Source: Papaver somniferum
Lineage: Eukaryota; Streptophyta; Magnoliopsida; Ranunculales; Papaveraceae
Assembly: GCF_003573695.1 (NCBI RefSeq)
Contig: NC_039365.1
Coordinates: 78,445,082-78,509,081 of the forward strand
DNA: 64,000 nt
Reading direction: 5' to 3'
Position 1 is the first letter of the stretch. The number at the start of each line of letters is the position of its first letter. Positions 45,861 through 56,890 of this stretch are shown here, piece after piece. A model generated the notes under the pieces. The model saw only the letters and a list, made by a program, of their open reading frames with translations, was not told the DNA's origin and made no database searches. Both the position numbers and the translations under genes were made by a program.

Positions 45861-48284
45861 TGTTAGAGCATTGCTCGGTTGACCTCGCATGCGTTGATAT
45901 CTCAAGCATGTTTGTCAATGTTAGTAATCAAAACTATAAGTCTTGATTTCTAGTCTATTATAGCTAAGTCCCGGACTAGGATAAAAAGTGTAGCCGAGCT
46001 AAAGGACTTCATGACGATTCATCATACAAGAAGAATAACTACTCAAGGAACCGGTGAAACTTATCGACAAAAAGGTATGTGAAGACTTGAAATTATCCGT
46101 CACTCAAAAGTCTATCTACTATATCTCCTACTCTTTGAGACAAGAAGTCGTATGCTATATATATAGACTTGGATTATACACATTTGGTATTTCGAGCCGA
46201 GTATACCTCGCCTATCTATATCTCAAAATATGTGTTGGTAAGGGTTTCTCTTCGATCAAGTTTATCTTTACCTAGTAACGAAAATCATGATATGTTTCAA
46301 TCACTTTGAAAATTCCTTTGACGAGAAATGGTGTAACAACTATATAACGTCCTCTAAGAATGTTTCAATGATTGAAATGAGAGTTTAGATTACATAACCA
46401 ATGTTGGACATAAACATTATTGTGGAAACACATTTATGTATAATTATTATTCCTTGAACCAAAGTTTGTGAACTTTGTTGATCAAGAGAAACCAGAAAAT
46501 GACGTGATCCAAGTCCGCGAACTGCCGAACTTCTCATCCCGAGAAATTCTGCTGGAGTTGACAAACTAGACTAGTCCGTGAACCCAATCCGCGAACCCAG
46601 TCCGCGAACCGGCGGAAGGTCTTTGCCGAGATTTTCTGCTGGAGTTTGTAAACTCTATCGGTTGCTTAAGTCCGCGAACCTAGTCTGCGAACTTAAGAAG
46701 GTTATATATCTGAAGATTATTTCTGAACTTAAACTTATAAAGACTAAGGAATGCAGTTTGCAAACCGTGGCTATAAAGTTCATGAACCGATTTGAGTGAA
46801 TCAAATCATATTTGCTTCAATTGTGTCTTGTGTAGTACATAAGATTTACTCGCAATTGAACAAATCTCTAACTAGTTCATTTGAGTCATTTGAACTCGTT
46901 ATGGTGAATAAGAACATGGTTGATATGAGATGCTCATATGGCTAACCTTTTGGTTGACTATTATTGAACCAACAAGTGCATGCCTTTGGGTACAGTTAAC
47001 AAACCTAGAAACGTGCATTATCAAGTGTATGTAACAAGCTAAGTTTTCGATCTAATGGTTGAGAAATATTAGCTTCAATCTAAATCAGGTTTTCATCTAA
47101 CGGTGGATATTGTTTGCTTTGTGACCAAGGAAAAACCTTGATTTGAAAGACTATATAAGGGGACATCTAACAACTCTGCAAAACTAATCCCCACACCTTA
47201 CCTGTGATACTAGTTTGCATACTAGAGTCGATTCTCCATTAACCTCTGGTTTTCTTTTCTCAAACCGGGTTAACGACTTAAAGACTTCATTGGGATTGTG
47301 AATCCAGACCGATCCTACTTTTATCGTAGTTCTGTGATCTGATCTTGCATCTTCTATCATACGAGTACAATCAGATTGATTGGCTTGAGATTGATATCTC
47401 CAATAGGAAAGATATAAAAAGTAATCACCAACGTCTTCGTCTCATCGTTTGTGATTCCGCAACATCTTGTTTCGCTACCATACAATTAAGATTGTTGTGA
47501 GGTGATTGATAACTCTAGGCTGTTCTTCGGGAATATAAGACCGGATTATCAATTGGTTCCTGTTCACCTTGATTATTATCAAAAGACAGAACAAAACCTT
47601 TAGGGTTTATCTGTGGGAGACATATTGATCCTTTGATAGATTTGTCTGTGTGAGAAATATTTGTTTATTATTAAAGCCCGCGATTTTGGATCGTAGCAAC
47701 TCTTAGTTGTGGGTGAGATCAGCTAAGGGAATCAAGTGCGCAGTATCATGTTGGGATCATAGGCCTAGGAGCATAACTGTACCTTGGATCAGTGGGAGAT
47801 TTATTGGGGTTCAACTACAGTCCAGTCCGAAGTTATCTTGGAGTAGGCTAGTGTCTGTAGCGGCTTAATACAATGTGTGTTCAATCTGGACTAGGTCCCG
47901 GGGTTTTTCTGCATTTGCGGTTTTCTCATTAACAAAATTTCTGGTGTCTGTGTTACAATTTCTGCGTTATATTGTTTTATCTTTATAATTGAAATAATAC
48001 AGGTTGTGCGTTTGAATCAATCAATTGGAAATCCGACCTTTGGTTGTTGATTGATATTGATTGATCCTTGGATATTGGTCTTTGGTACCATCCAAGTTAT
48101 TCCTTGTATTTCATTAGAACTCACGGTCTTGCTTGAGTAAATCAAATCAAGAGAGAGATATACTCTCGTTGAAGTTCTTTTAATTGATTGAGTCTTATTG
48201 ATTCTCTTAAAAGTATATTCAAGTTTTACCATACAGATTGCTAAGCGAAATATTGGATGGTGTTGTTAGACCCCGTTTTTTTCA
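45861..48284 (+). repeat. 5' LTR (2424 bp), subfamily A
   Basis: TGTTAGAGCATTGCTCGG...CCCCGTTTTTTTCA, followed by the primer site. Decamer array at 46512-46692 (GTCCGCGAAC type). A TATA box (CTATATAAGGGG) lies at about 47151-47162 and 'taatccccacacc' downstream, as in the other copies. Repeated short ORFs inside have no domains. Confidence 0.92.
46512..46692 (+). repeat. U3 decamer array, GTCCGCGAAC type
   Basis: Copies of GTCCGCGAAC or one-base variants (GTCCGTGAAC, ATCCGCGAAC, GTCTGCGAAC) occur near 46512, 46575, 46588, 46601, 46670 and 46681. The last pair is framed by 'ggttgcttaa' and 'ttaagaaggtta'. Confidence 0.9.
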
Positions 48285-48286
48285 AT

Positions 48287-48297
48287 TGGTATCAGAG
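48287..48297 (+). other. primer-binding site, initiator tRNA-Met type
   Basis: TGGTATCAGAG lies two bases after the LTR end, the plant copia-style primer site. Confidence 0.9.
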
Positions 48298-48350
48298 AAG
48301 GAAAACACGTTCAAGACCTTACAAGTCTGTGTTTGTAGCGATCTGACTCT

Positions 48351-48878
48351 ATGGACAGTAGTGCTATCTCAATAAATGCACCACCAGATCCAGGGATTTC
48401 AGAATTCTTTTCCATGACTGATTTAATAAAATCTGTAGAAGAAATTCTATCTAAACCTCCATCAGGTTTAAAATCCCTTGAAGTGTTTTCAGGGCTTGAA
48501 AATAAGCTTGAGAGCTTATCTCTTGATGTTGAGTTATACCTCCAGAAAGAGCAAGAATCTCTTGACAGGCTAAATCAAGTTATAATGAATAATATTCATG
48601 TTGAGGTTGATATTTATTTACTAATCAGTGAGAGCAATGCTCCTCCTCTGCGTAATCCAATTAGTTGTAATAAACTAAACGAATTACAAGGGGAGTTTAA
48701 ATCTCAGTTATCTGAGTGTATCACCTCAAAGCATGAATTGATTCGTTGCTCAATTGCTGATACTTTCTATCAAGATAGTAGTATTGTCTTATTTTATGAA
48801 GAATCTAGGACGTCTCTTTTATCAAAAGAGTCTCCCTTCGCAGTACTAAAAACTATCTGCAGAAACTGTTTTCTATAA
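48351..48878 (+). CDS. 175-residue ORF in the gag position of the long-LTR element
   Basis: The first ATG after the primer site opens 175 codons to a stop. The sequence is acidic and helix-rich (ILSKPPSGLKSLEVFSGLEN, SLSLDVELYLQKEQESLDRL), with a likely coiled coil around residues 45-80. No zinc knuckle, protease or UBN2 signature. It may be the N-terminal part of a divergent Gag whose remainder was lost, or a small element-specific protein. Downstream, 48879-49200 continues with many stops. It differs from the gag of the nested element 13901-23314, although both families share LTR architecture. Confidence 0.5.
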   Translation: MDSSAISINAPPDPGISEFFSMTDLIKSVEEILSKPPSGLKSLEVFSGLENKLESLSLDVELYLQKEQESLDRLNQVIMNNIHVEVDIYLLISESNAPPLRNPISCNKLNELQGEFKSQLSECITSKHELIRCSIADTFYQDSSIVLFYEESRTSLLSKESPFAVLKTICRNCFL

Positions 48879-51596
48879 GTTGGAAACCAAGAAATCAGAA
48901 ACACAAATCTTTTCGGGTTCTCTTGAAGTTCTTTGATAGACTTATAAAAACAGTTCCTTAGGTGTTTCTGAACACTACAAGATTTAAGAGTTGTTGGAAA
49001 GAAACTCTTTCTTAGTGCCATGGTGAGCAAGACATTGTTCACCTCAACACAACTTGTTTGTGTTGAAAGTGCATCCTCACCAAGAAATGCCCTTCTATGT
49101 ATATGGTGAGGGAAGCACAACAATTGGGGCACACAAATTATATTCGGTAAGGCTGTAGAATTCAATTGGACTTTTCTAAAAAGGTATGTCTATAAAATTG
49201 AGAAAGTTTTATGTTTTTTACTTGTTTGAGTATTTATAATGATCCACGTACCTTGATTATCGTTCATTTCTACCTAACTTGATATGTGTTTAAGGTTCTT
49301 AAATGATTAGGTTTGAAAACATTAGTTCTGGATGTTTGGACTTCATGGTACACATACCAAGTATGCATAACATCATTTAAAACCAAAATCCATGGGTTTA
49401 ATTTCGCAAACCCCGTCTGCATACTGCTCCAGGATACAAAAATTCGTTTGCAAACCCGCATGCATATTTGACGTCGATATTCGGTAAACTTGTTTTGACC
49501 GTAATTTCTTCGTCCGAACTCGGATTGACCTCATTCTTTTTGCACTCTCTTCATCTTTGAATTCTATTAAAAATGGAGATGAGAAACCTTGAATTTGAAT
49601 GAGTTAAGATTGGTATTTGTCCCGTCTCTTGTTTTTGAGTAATTTGCTCCGTTTCGTTGCACTTGTTTCACTTCTCTTGAACTTGGGCACTTGGATTCTT
49701 GGAGTACTACTCTTCTAAGATAATTTGTAGCTTTTAAAAGAATGTTTTTGGTAAATCACAAAGAAGGAAGTTCAAGAATGGGCACTAACACGCATTATTA
49801 TGGGATTCTTGAATGTTCACAATCATTTTATGTGAACTATGGTGCATGGTCGTTAATGACTTTGTATGATATTCCTTGTTAATAAAATCTTTTTATACGC
49901 CTTTGGTAGATATTCTTGGTGTAAATCCGGGAGAAAAAGATTGATTCTACCCTCTAAGGACAAATCATCTTATATGTGCATTACGAGTTTGTTTTGGTGC
50001 CTAGGAAACTTCTTATGAGAATTTATTCTTGTTTTTGAGAAGGATTACTAGAGTTTGGAATAGCCATTATTGTGATTACACATAGATATGTCCAACGTTT
50101 TCATCTTCATGTTTTTAGGTTTATTTATTTAAATTCTAAAAATTATTTTGAAGATGATTTTTGCAGTATTAATCTTTATGGTTTTATATATTGCAATATT
50201 GTTATGGGATATGGGTGTTTACGTCCGTGAACTATGTTTGTCCATACTCTGTCAAAAGTAAAGTCGTTTGTGATCGGTATTCACGTACTTGTAAAAGAAT
50301 GAATATACTTTTGACAAATACAAAAGTTAAGCCTATTATGTCAATTATTGATGGAAGATAGGTTAAAATCTTTTGTTTACAAGGATTATTTCTATTGTAT
50401 GTCGTTATGCAAATAGTGATGGAAAATAGAATGAATCCTTGGGTATTCTGCGGTATTGATCATCCCTGATACATATTTTCATGTATTATTATGAGGCTCC
50501 GTAATGCATCTTATGTTGAGCACTATACAACCAAGTTGATTTATTAGCTTAGTTTGTGTTCCGTGAGATATGTTATGTCGAGCATATTGAACCAAATTAA
50601 TCATCTTGTTTGGTTATTTAGTTATTGCTCCGTAAGTTTTCTTATGTCGAGAAAAACAAATGACAATTAAATTGATTACTTGTGTGATTAGTTTGGTTGT
50701 GTATTCTAATTAGATTAATTATGGGTTCTCTCGTAATTAATCTAATTGAGTATTTTCATGTCTCCATAAGTTCTCTTATGTTGAGCATAATCAATTGAAT
50801 TGATCACCTCTTGTGCTTAAATCAATTGCGTATTCCAATTAAATTAATAATGTGTTTACTTGTGATTAATTTGATTCAGTTTTTTTGGATATAGAAAATC
50901 ATTCTCATGGTTTTTGTTGTCCAATAAAATCCTTCTTTTCTTTTGAAATTAAGGTCGCTCTTGTTGTTCTTTCGAGAATAACATCAAATGGGGGAGAGTT
51001 CTTTTGAACTTGTGCTTAATGGTCATATCTTGAGGGGTGTGCGGCTGTGGAATATTAGAGGGGTTGTTTAGCTTCGGCTTTATGATTGCATCTAAATTTG
51101 TTGGTATGTATTCTTCTTTCAGTCTATGAAACGTCTCTTTCGGAAATTTCATTAGAATCCCGTTCTTGTACCTTTGCCAATTTTATTGACAAAAAGGGGA
51201 AGAATTAATATGTAGTTCATACTACAAATACATATGGTTTTTGGATCATTATGTAAAGGGGAGCGGATTCCATGTGAGATGGAGTATTGACTAAGGGGGA
51301 GTGATACATATCACCATAGTATTATTGTTGAAGTTGTGATACAATTGAACTTTGACACTGTGTAATAATACTATGACACTGTATAACAATGATCGAGACC
51401 GATGCTTTCTCATTGTTATAGCTACAGATCTTCAACAACGGTGATACTAAACTTACAAATTTTGGGATCATTGGAGTACTTGGAAGTGACGAAGATTTCG
51501 AGGAATGTTGAAGATTAGACATGTGGGATAGGAGATACTAAAGTTTTTTTATCTTTTTTGTATTCCATATGTATTGATAGTTTTGTCACAAAAATT
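48879..51596 (+). other. decayed internal region of the long-LTR element
   Basis: No intact ORF. About 49340-49745 is an inverted fragment of an Athila-type LTR. About 50040-51596 aligns with 8930-9536 and, inverted, with 26119-27480; it includes 'attaat' and 'ccgtaag...gtcgagca' style repeats, the conserved 3' untranslated region of the family. Confidence 0.65.
49340..49745 (-). repeat. inverted Athila-type LTR fragment
   Basis: On the minus strand the blocks 'aatccaagtgcccaagt', 'caagagaagtg', 'aagaatgaggtca' and 'gagttcggacgaa' occur in the same order as at 43995-44225 in the Athila 3' LTR, followed by ATGCATA-type motifs as at 44270-44362. Both ends are truncated and no TSD was found. 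Confidence 0.7.
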
Positions 51597-51611
51597 GAAA
51601 AAGGGGGAGAT
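51597..51611 (+). other. polypurine tract
   Basis: GAAAAAGGGGGAGAT directly before the LTR start at 51612. Confidence 0.85.
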
Positions 51612-54600
51612 TGTTAGAGCATTGCTTGGTCGACCTCGCATGCGTTGCTATCTCAAGCATGTTTGTCAATGTTAGTGATCAAAACTATAATTCTTGATTT
51701 CTAGTCTATTATAGCTAAGTCTCGGATTAGGATAGAAAGTGCAGTTGAGCTCAAGGACTTCATGGCGATTCATCATACAAGAAGAAGAACTACTCAAGGA
51801 ACCGGTGGAAATTCTCAACAAAAAGGTATGCGAAGACTTGAACTTATCTGTCACTCAAAAGTCTATCTACTATATCTCATACTCTTTGAGACAAGAAGTC
51901 GTATGCTATATATATAGACTTGGATTATACACATTTGGTATTTCGAGCCGAGTATACCTCGCCTATCTATATCTCGAAATATGTGTTGGTAAGCGTTTCG
52001 CTTCGATCAAGTTTATCTTTACCTAGTGACGAAAGTCATGATATATTTCAATCACTTTGAAAATTGCTTTGACGAGAAATGGTGTAACAACTATATAACG
52101 TCCTCTAAGAATGTTTCAATGATTGAAATGAGAGTTTAGATTATATAACCAATGGTGGACATAAACATTGTTGTGGAAACACATTTATGTATAAGTCCTA
52201 CTCCTTGAACAAAAGTTTGCGAACTTTGTTGATCAAGAGAAACCGAAAAATGGCGTGAGCCAAGTCCGCGAACTCAGTCCGCGGACTGCCGAACTTCTCA
52301 TCTCGAGAAATTTTGTTGGAGTTGAAAAACTAGACTAGTCCGCGAACCGATGGAAGGTCTTTGCCGAGATTTTCTGCTGGAGTTTGTAAACTCTACCGGT
52401 TGCTTAAGTCCGCGAACCTAGTCTGCGAACTTAAGAAGGTTACATATCTGAAGATTATTTCTGAACTTACACTTATAAAGACTAAGGAATGCAGTTTGAA
52501 AACCGTGGATATGAAGTTCATGAACCGATTCGAGTGAATCAAATCATCTTTGCTTCAATTGTGTCTTGTGTAGTACATAAGATTTCCTTGCAATTGAACA
52601 ACTCTCTAACTAGTTCATTTGAGTCATTTGAACTAGTTATGGTGAATAAGAACATGGTTGATATGAGATGCTCATATGGATAACCTTTTGGTTGACTATT
52701 ATTGAACCAACAAGTGCATACGTTTGCGTACGGTTAAAAAACCTAGAAACGTCCATTGTCAAGTATGTGTAACAAGCTAAGTTTTCGATCTAACGGTTGA
52801 GAAATATTAGCTTCAATCTAAATCAGGTTTTCATCTAACGGTGGATATTGTTTGCTTTGTGACCAAGGAAAAACCCTGATCTGAAAGACTATATAAGGGG
52901 ACATCTAACAACTCTGCAAAACTAATCCCCTTACTTACGTGTGATACTAGTTTGCATACTAGAGTCGATTCTCCTTTAACCTCTGGTTTTCTTTTCTCAA
53001 ACCGGGTTAACGACTTAAAGACTTCATTGGGATTGTGAAGCCAGACCGATACTAATTTTATCATAGTTATGTGATTTGATCTTGCATCTTCTATCGTACG
53101 AGTACAATCAGATTGATTGGCTTGATATTGATATCTCCGATAGGCAAGATATAAAAAGTAATCACAAACGTCTTCGTCTCATCGTTTGTGATTCCGCAAC
53201 ATCTTGTTTCGCTACCATACGATTAAGATTGTGGTGAGGTGATTGATAACTCTAGGCTGTTCTTTGGAATATAAGACCGGACTATCAACTGGTTCTTGTT
53301 CACCTTGATTATTATCAAAAGACAGAACAAAACCTTTAGGGTTTATCTGTGGGAGACAGATTGATCCTTTTATAGACTTGTCTGTGTGAGATAGATTTGT
53401 TTATTGTCAAAGCCTGCGATTTTGGATCGTAGCAACTCTTAGTTGTGGGTGAGATCAACTAAGGGAATCAAGTGCGCAGTATCCTGCTGGGATCAGAGGC
53501 GTAGGAGCATAAATGTACCTTGGATCAGTGAGAGATTGATTGAGGTTCAACTACAGTCCATTCCGAAGTTAAATTGGAGTAGGCTAGTGTCTGTAGCAGC
53601 TTAATACAATGTGTGTTCAATCTGGACTAGGTTCCGGGGTTTTTCTGCATTTTCGGTTTCCTCGTTAACAAAATTTCTGGTGTTTTTCTGTTATTTAAAT
53701 TTCCACATTATATTGTTTATCTTATAATTGAAATAATACAGGTTGTGCGTTTGAATCAATCGATTTGAAATCCGAACTTTGGTTGTTGATTGATATTGAT
53801 TGATCCTTGGATATTGGTCTTTGGTGTGATAGACAAATTTTTGTGTCTACGTTGTCCTTAATTTCATGTATTGTTGGTACTTGATTTTTTGTACTTATTA
53901 TGGTATTTTATGTGTTTTTAGGTATTTTTGGAAATAAACATTCTTGGAAAAATCGGCTCGAAAAGTCGTCTAAAGCACCGGAAGGAACATGTTATTCAGA
54001 TTCTCACTTGTGGATAAGGGGCGCCCAAATGATAAGGGGTACCCAAAGGATATTTGCACCCAAGCAGCTGATCAGAGACACCCCTCATGGCATCTTCTAT
54101 TCGCACCCAGGACCGGATAGAGGGCACCCATCTTCTTCTTCACGGGAAAGATATTTGGCGGGAAAAGAAATCTCAACTGTGTGAGATTCTGGTCATGATA
54201 TTATGGGGATATTTGTGTCTTTAAGACATGATTATCTTCTTACCATGATAGTAAGATTTTGTACGTGTCTTGAATAGAAGGAAATCGTATACTTTTGGAT
54301 ATTTTCGAAAACAGGGAAGGAATTATTCACAAAATTAATTGAAGATATTCTCTTCATTATTTGGCTCAATTAAATTTGAAAATTTGGATATACCATACAA
54401 CTCAGAAGACGTGTGAAAATGGAGAGGAAATATTCCCGTGAAATACTTTCATTAACTGCAAAGATCTTTTGGAGTAATTGAGATGATTGTCGACCTAAGA
54501 TTGGCTTCACAATATAAATAAGAGTGTCTTGGGTATCGGTGAGGGGATGGAGAGTTTGGGGATCATTTAGAGCAAACCCGGTTTAATCATTATTTTCTCC

Positions 54601-55320
54601 CATTTCATCACTTGTAAACACTTTTTAGCAATGAAAAATTATTCTGAGTGTGTTTCCAATATGCGGAGCTAAACCCAATCCTTGGGGCTATGGAGGAAGC
54701 CGTTGTTTCAGTAAAAATTATATATTTTTATTAATTAATTACAACAACTCTATTATGATTTTTTCATTGAACTAAAAATTGTTTATATGATTTTGATTAG
54801 TTAGGTGTATTTTCTCTTGATAGAATATGCTTGCTTTAGGGTTTTGATATTCTATGCTTGGATTAACATATATTCTTTTGGAAATCTACATGTATAGGCA
54901 ATACTATTAGAATCAATCTGAATATTGAGTTGCATAATTATTGTTTTATTAAATCACTAATATCAACCAATGGTGGAATCCTAGTCCTATTCTCTCCATA
55001 ATTTTCACAACATCCTTTTAATTTAGTTCGCTATTTTTATTTATTAAAAAAATCTAAAAATCCGCTTTCACATGTCTAGAACGAATCATACTACTACAAT
55101 AACTTTGAAATTACATCATGGTGTCATCCAAGTTATTCCTTGTATTTGATTAGAACTCGCAGTCTTGCTTGAGTAAATCAAATCAAGAGAGAGATATAAA
55201 CTCGTTGATGTAATTTTAATTGATTGAGTCTTGTTGATTCTCTTAAAAGTATATTCGAGTTTGTCCATACAGATTGCTAAGAGAAATATTGGGTGGTGTT
55301 GTTATACCCCCGTTTTTTCA
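51612..55320 (+). repeat. 3' LTR, subfamily A, containing a solo LTR
   Basis: Starts TGTTAGAGCATTGCTTGG, ends CCCCCGTTTTTTCA, then TSD GCTAT. Without the solo LTR (53827-55118) and its duplicated TGGTG it is about 2412 bp, matching the 5' LTR. Decamers lie at about 52265-52430. Confidence 0.92.
53827..55118 (+). repeat. solo LTR (1292 bp) of the left-edge Athila-like family
   Basis: TGATAGACAAATTTTTGTGTC...ACATCA, with exact 5-bp duplication TGGTG at 53822-53826 and 55119-55123. It is the same family as 1068-2618 and has no internal region, so it is the product of LTR-LTR recombination after insertion. The duplicated LTR copy at 56891-59280 has the empty site ('ggtctttggtaccatccaag'). Confidence 0.93.
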
Positions 55321-55471
55321 GCTATATTTATAATTCTAGTTTTAATAAATTAAAAGTACGGCGGTTTGTTTAAATGAAATTACATAAGTTTAAAATTAAG
55401 CATTTTACATTAGCTTCACTAATGAGAAGTACTAGGTGCAACAACAACTACAAAGAAGGGGTTGAAATTGT

Positions 55472-55963
55472 TCAACACCTTAAGGATTTCGAAACATTTT
55501 CGAAATGAAAAGCCATATATTTCCATCTTCGCCATTCAGGTAAAGATTTTCTTACCATCTCAGCATCAGTTTCACTTCTCAGTCTATATCGATTGACTTT
55601 CGTAGATACAACTACAAAATCACTTACTTCTTTCTTAATTGTACTAAAACGATTTTTTATGTCGCATATAGCACGACGACTCGGATTACGGGTGTCGCTG
55701 CAGAAGCCGTCGTGAATAACCGCCCAGAATATATCCCATGGATAGTTTGTTGAAGCAAGCTGAGTACATAAAAAAAAGTTTCTGCAAATAGATTCATCTT
55801 CTTCTGCAGTATACGGAGCTCGTAGAATTAATAAGGGACGAGATATCTTTCGACAAATTTGTTGAATTGAAAAAAAATTAAGCTCAGAGAAGAAGAGTAA
55901 AGAGACTAGAGGTGTAGAATGTATGAATTTAGAGCTGAAATAAGGAGTATTTATAGAACTCAA
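55472..55963 (-). pseudogene. Myb/SANT-like protein of a PIF/Harbinger-type transposon
   Basis: The frame contains APYTAEEDESICRNFFLCTQ, then PWDIFWAVIHDGFC, RAICDIKNRFSTIKKEVSDF and RKSLPEWRRWKYMAFHFENV: regularly spaced aromatic and acidic residues of a trihelix/Myb-SANT-like DNA-binding domain, as in the ORF1 proteins of plant PIF/Harbinger elements. A minus-strand TATA box (TATAAATACTCC, 55947-55958) lies just inside the ATG at 55963, so transcription would begin after that ATG. The likely true start, in ...RKISRPL, reads ATC where ATG would be expected. No DDE transposase is nearby. It may be a non-autonomous or decayed element. Confidence 0.55.
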
Positions 55964-56369
55964 AATTCTAGTCGTTGGATGAATTTTTTTTCCAGTCGTC
56001 CAGATTTAGCCGTTGGCGGTTTTGGATCACATGTTGGAGGACTCACTTCAAACTTTGGCGTTTATATGAAAAACTGGCAGTTTTGGATCACACGCCAGCG
56101 TGTTTGGTGCCATCGCGCGGTTGTTGATCAAGCGCACGTGTAATCTACGACCGCGCTCAATAAACCCTCAAATTTATTAGTTTTCCCATCCATTTTTCAA
56201 GTTTATTGAGTCCAGCAATATAAACTGCCCTGAGAGTTTGTAGTGTATCTTCTCTAGTCGAGGTTTTTTGGTTTAAACTCTTGTATTTGGTTTGTGTTTT
56301 AATATATTCTTCCTTTGCTCAAAAAGGAAAAATAAGTTTTAATTTTGAGCTCCATTAGGGAACATTATT

Positions 56370-56612
56370 TAAATACCCTTCAAAATCCACACCTTAAAAT
56401 ATACCCTTATTCAATATACCCCTACCTTCTGAAATATACCTCTACCTTCTGAAAAGTGGAAGCAACTAGCACAAGTTGCTTTCAGAAATTGATGAAACTA
56501 GCACAAGTTGCTTCCGGAAGCGGAAGTAACTTTATACAAGTTGACTCCAAAAAAGTTATTTTTTATCCCTCGGGGTTATTTGTGCAAGGTCAATAAAAAT
56601 GAAGGGTATTTA
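56370..56612. mobile_element. MITE-like element (243 bp), copy 1
   Basis: Inverted ends TAAATACCCTTCA...TGAAGGGTATTTA enclose two tandem blocks of 'agcacaagttgctt'. The second copy is at 60334-60564 because the whole region is duplicated. The TSD is unclear (flanks ATT and TAA). Confidence 0.45.
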
Positions 56613-56860
56613 TAACAGTCCCACATTAATATATTAACAATACTCATGTTATACGAGCATTTCTAATGATACTAGGATATAAAACCTACGTTGGGACCTT
56701 AAAATAAGATTTTATTGATTTGAAACACAAATGAATTTTTATTTTAATAATCATCTTAGATGTTGTATGTCTAATTTAAAATTTTTTTTTATAAAAAATG
56801 GTTAAAAGGTTATAAATAATTTAAAACCGAAGGAAAGCAATTGATGAAGTGGTTTGCATG

Positions 56861-56890
56861 TATGCTTCAAAAAAAAAAGTGGTTTGCATG
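56861..56890. other. junction of the tandem duplication with filler DNA
   Basis: AAGTGGTTTGCATG occurs at 56847-56860 and again at 56877-56890, separated by the A-rich filler 'tatgcttcaaaaaaaa'. The second occurrence runs directly into LTR sequence. The undisturbed version of this place is at 60815-60828. Confidence 0.8.

Larger units (their letters stand above)
45861..55320 (+). mobile_element. complete long-LTR element without pol, TSD GCTAT
   Basis: GCTAT at 45856-45860 and 55321-55325 brackets the element exactly. Order: 5' LTR 45861-48284, tRNA-Met primer site, a 175-codon ORF in the gag position, about 2.7 kb of non-coding or repeat-invaded DNA, polypurine tract, 3' LTR 51612-55320 (with a solo LTR inside). 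The internal region is 3.3 kb and has no RT, integrase, protease or RNase H, so it is non-autonomous. It is the reference copy for the family fragments elsewhere in the window. Confidence 0.9.
55321..56860. other. flanking DNA with transposon ORF and MITE-like repeat, copy 1
   Basis: Unique relative to the rest of the window except for its duplicate at 59281-60828. It holds the Myb/SANT-like ORF on the minus strand (55472-55963) and an inverted-repeat element (56370-56612). The divergence between copies is visible (substitutions, short indels). Confidence 0.75.
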
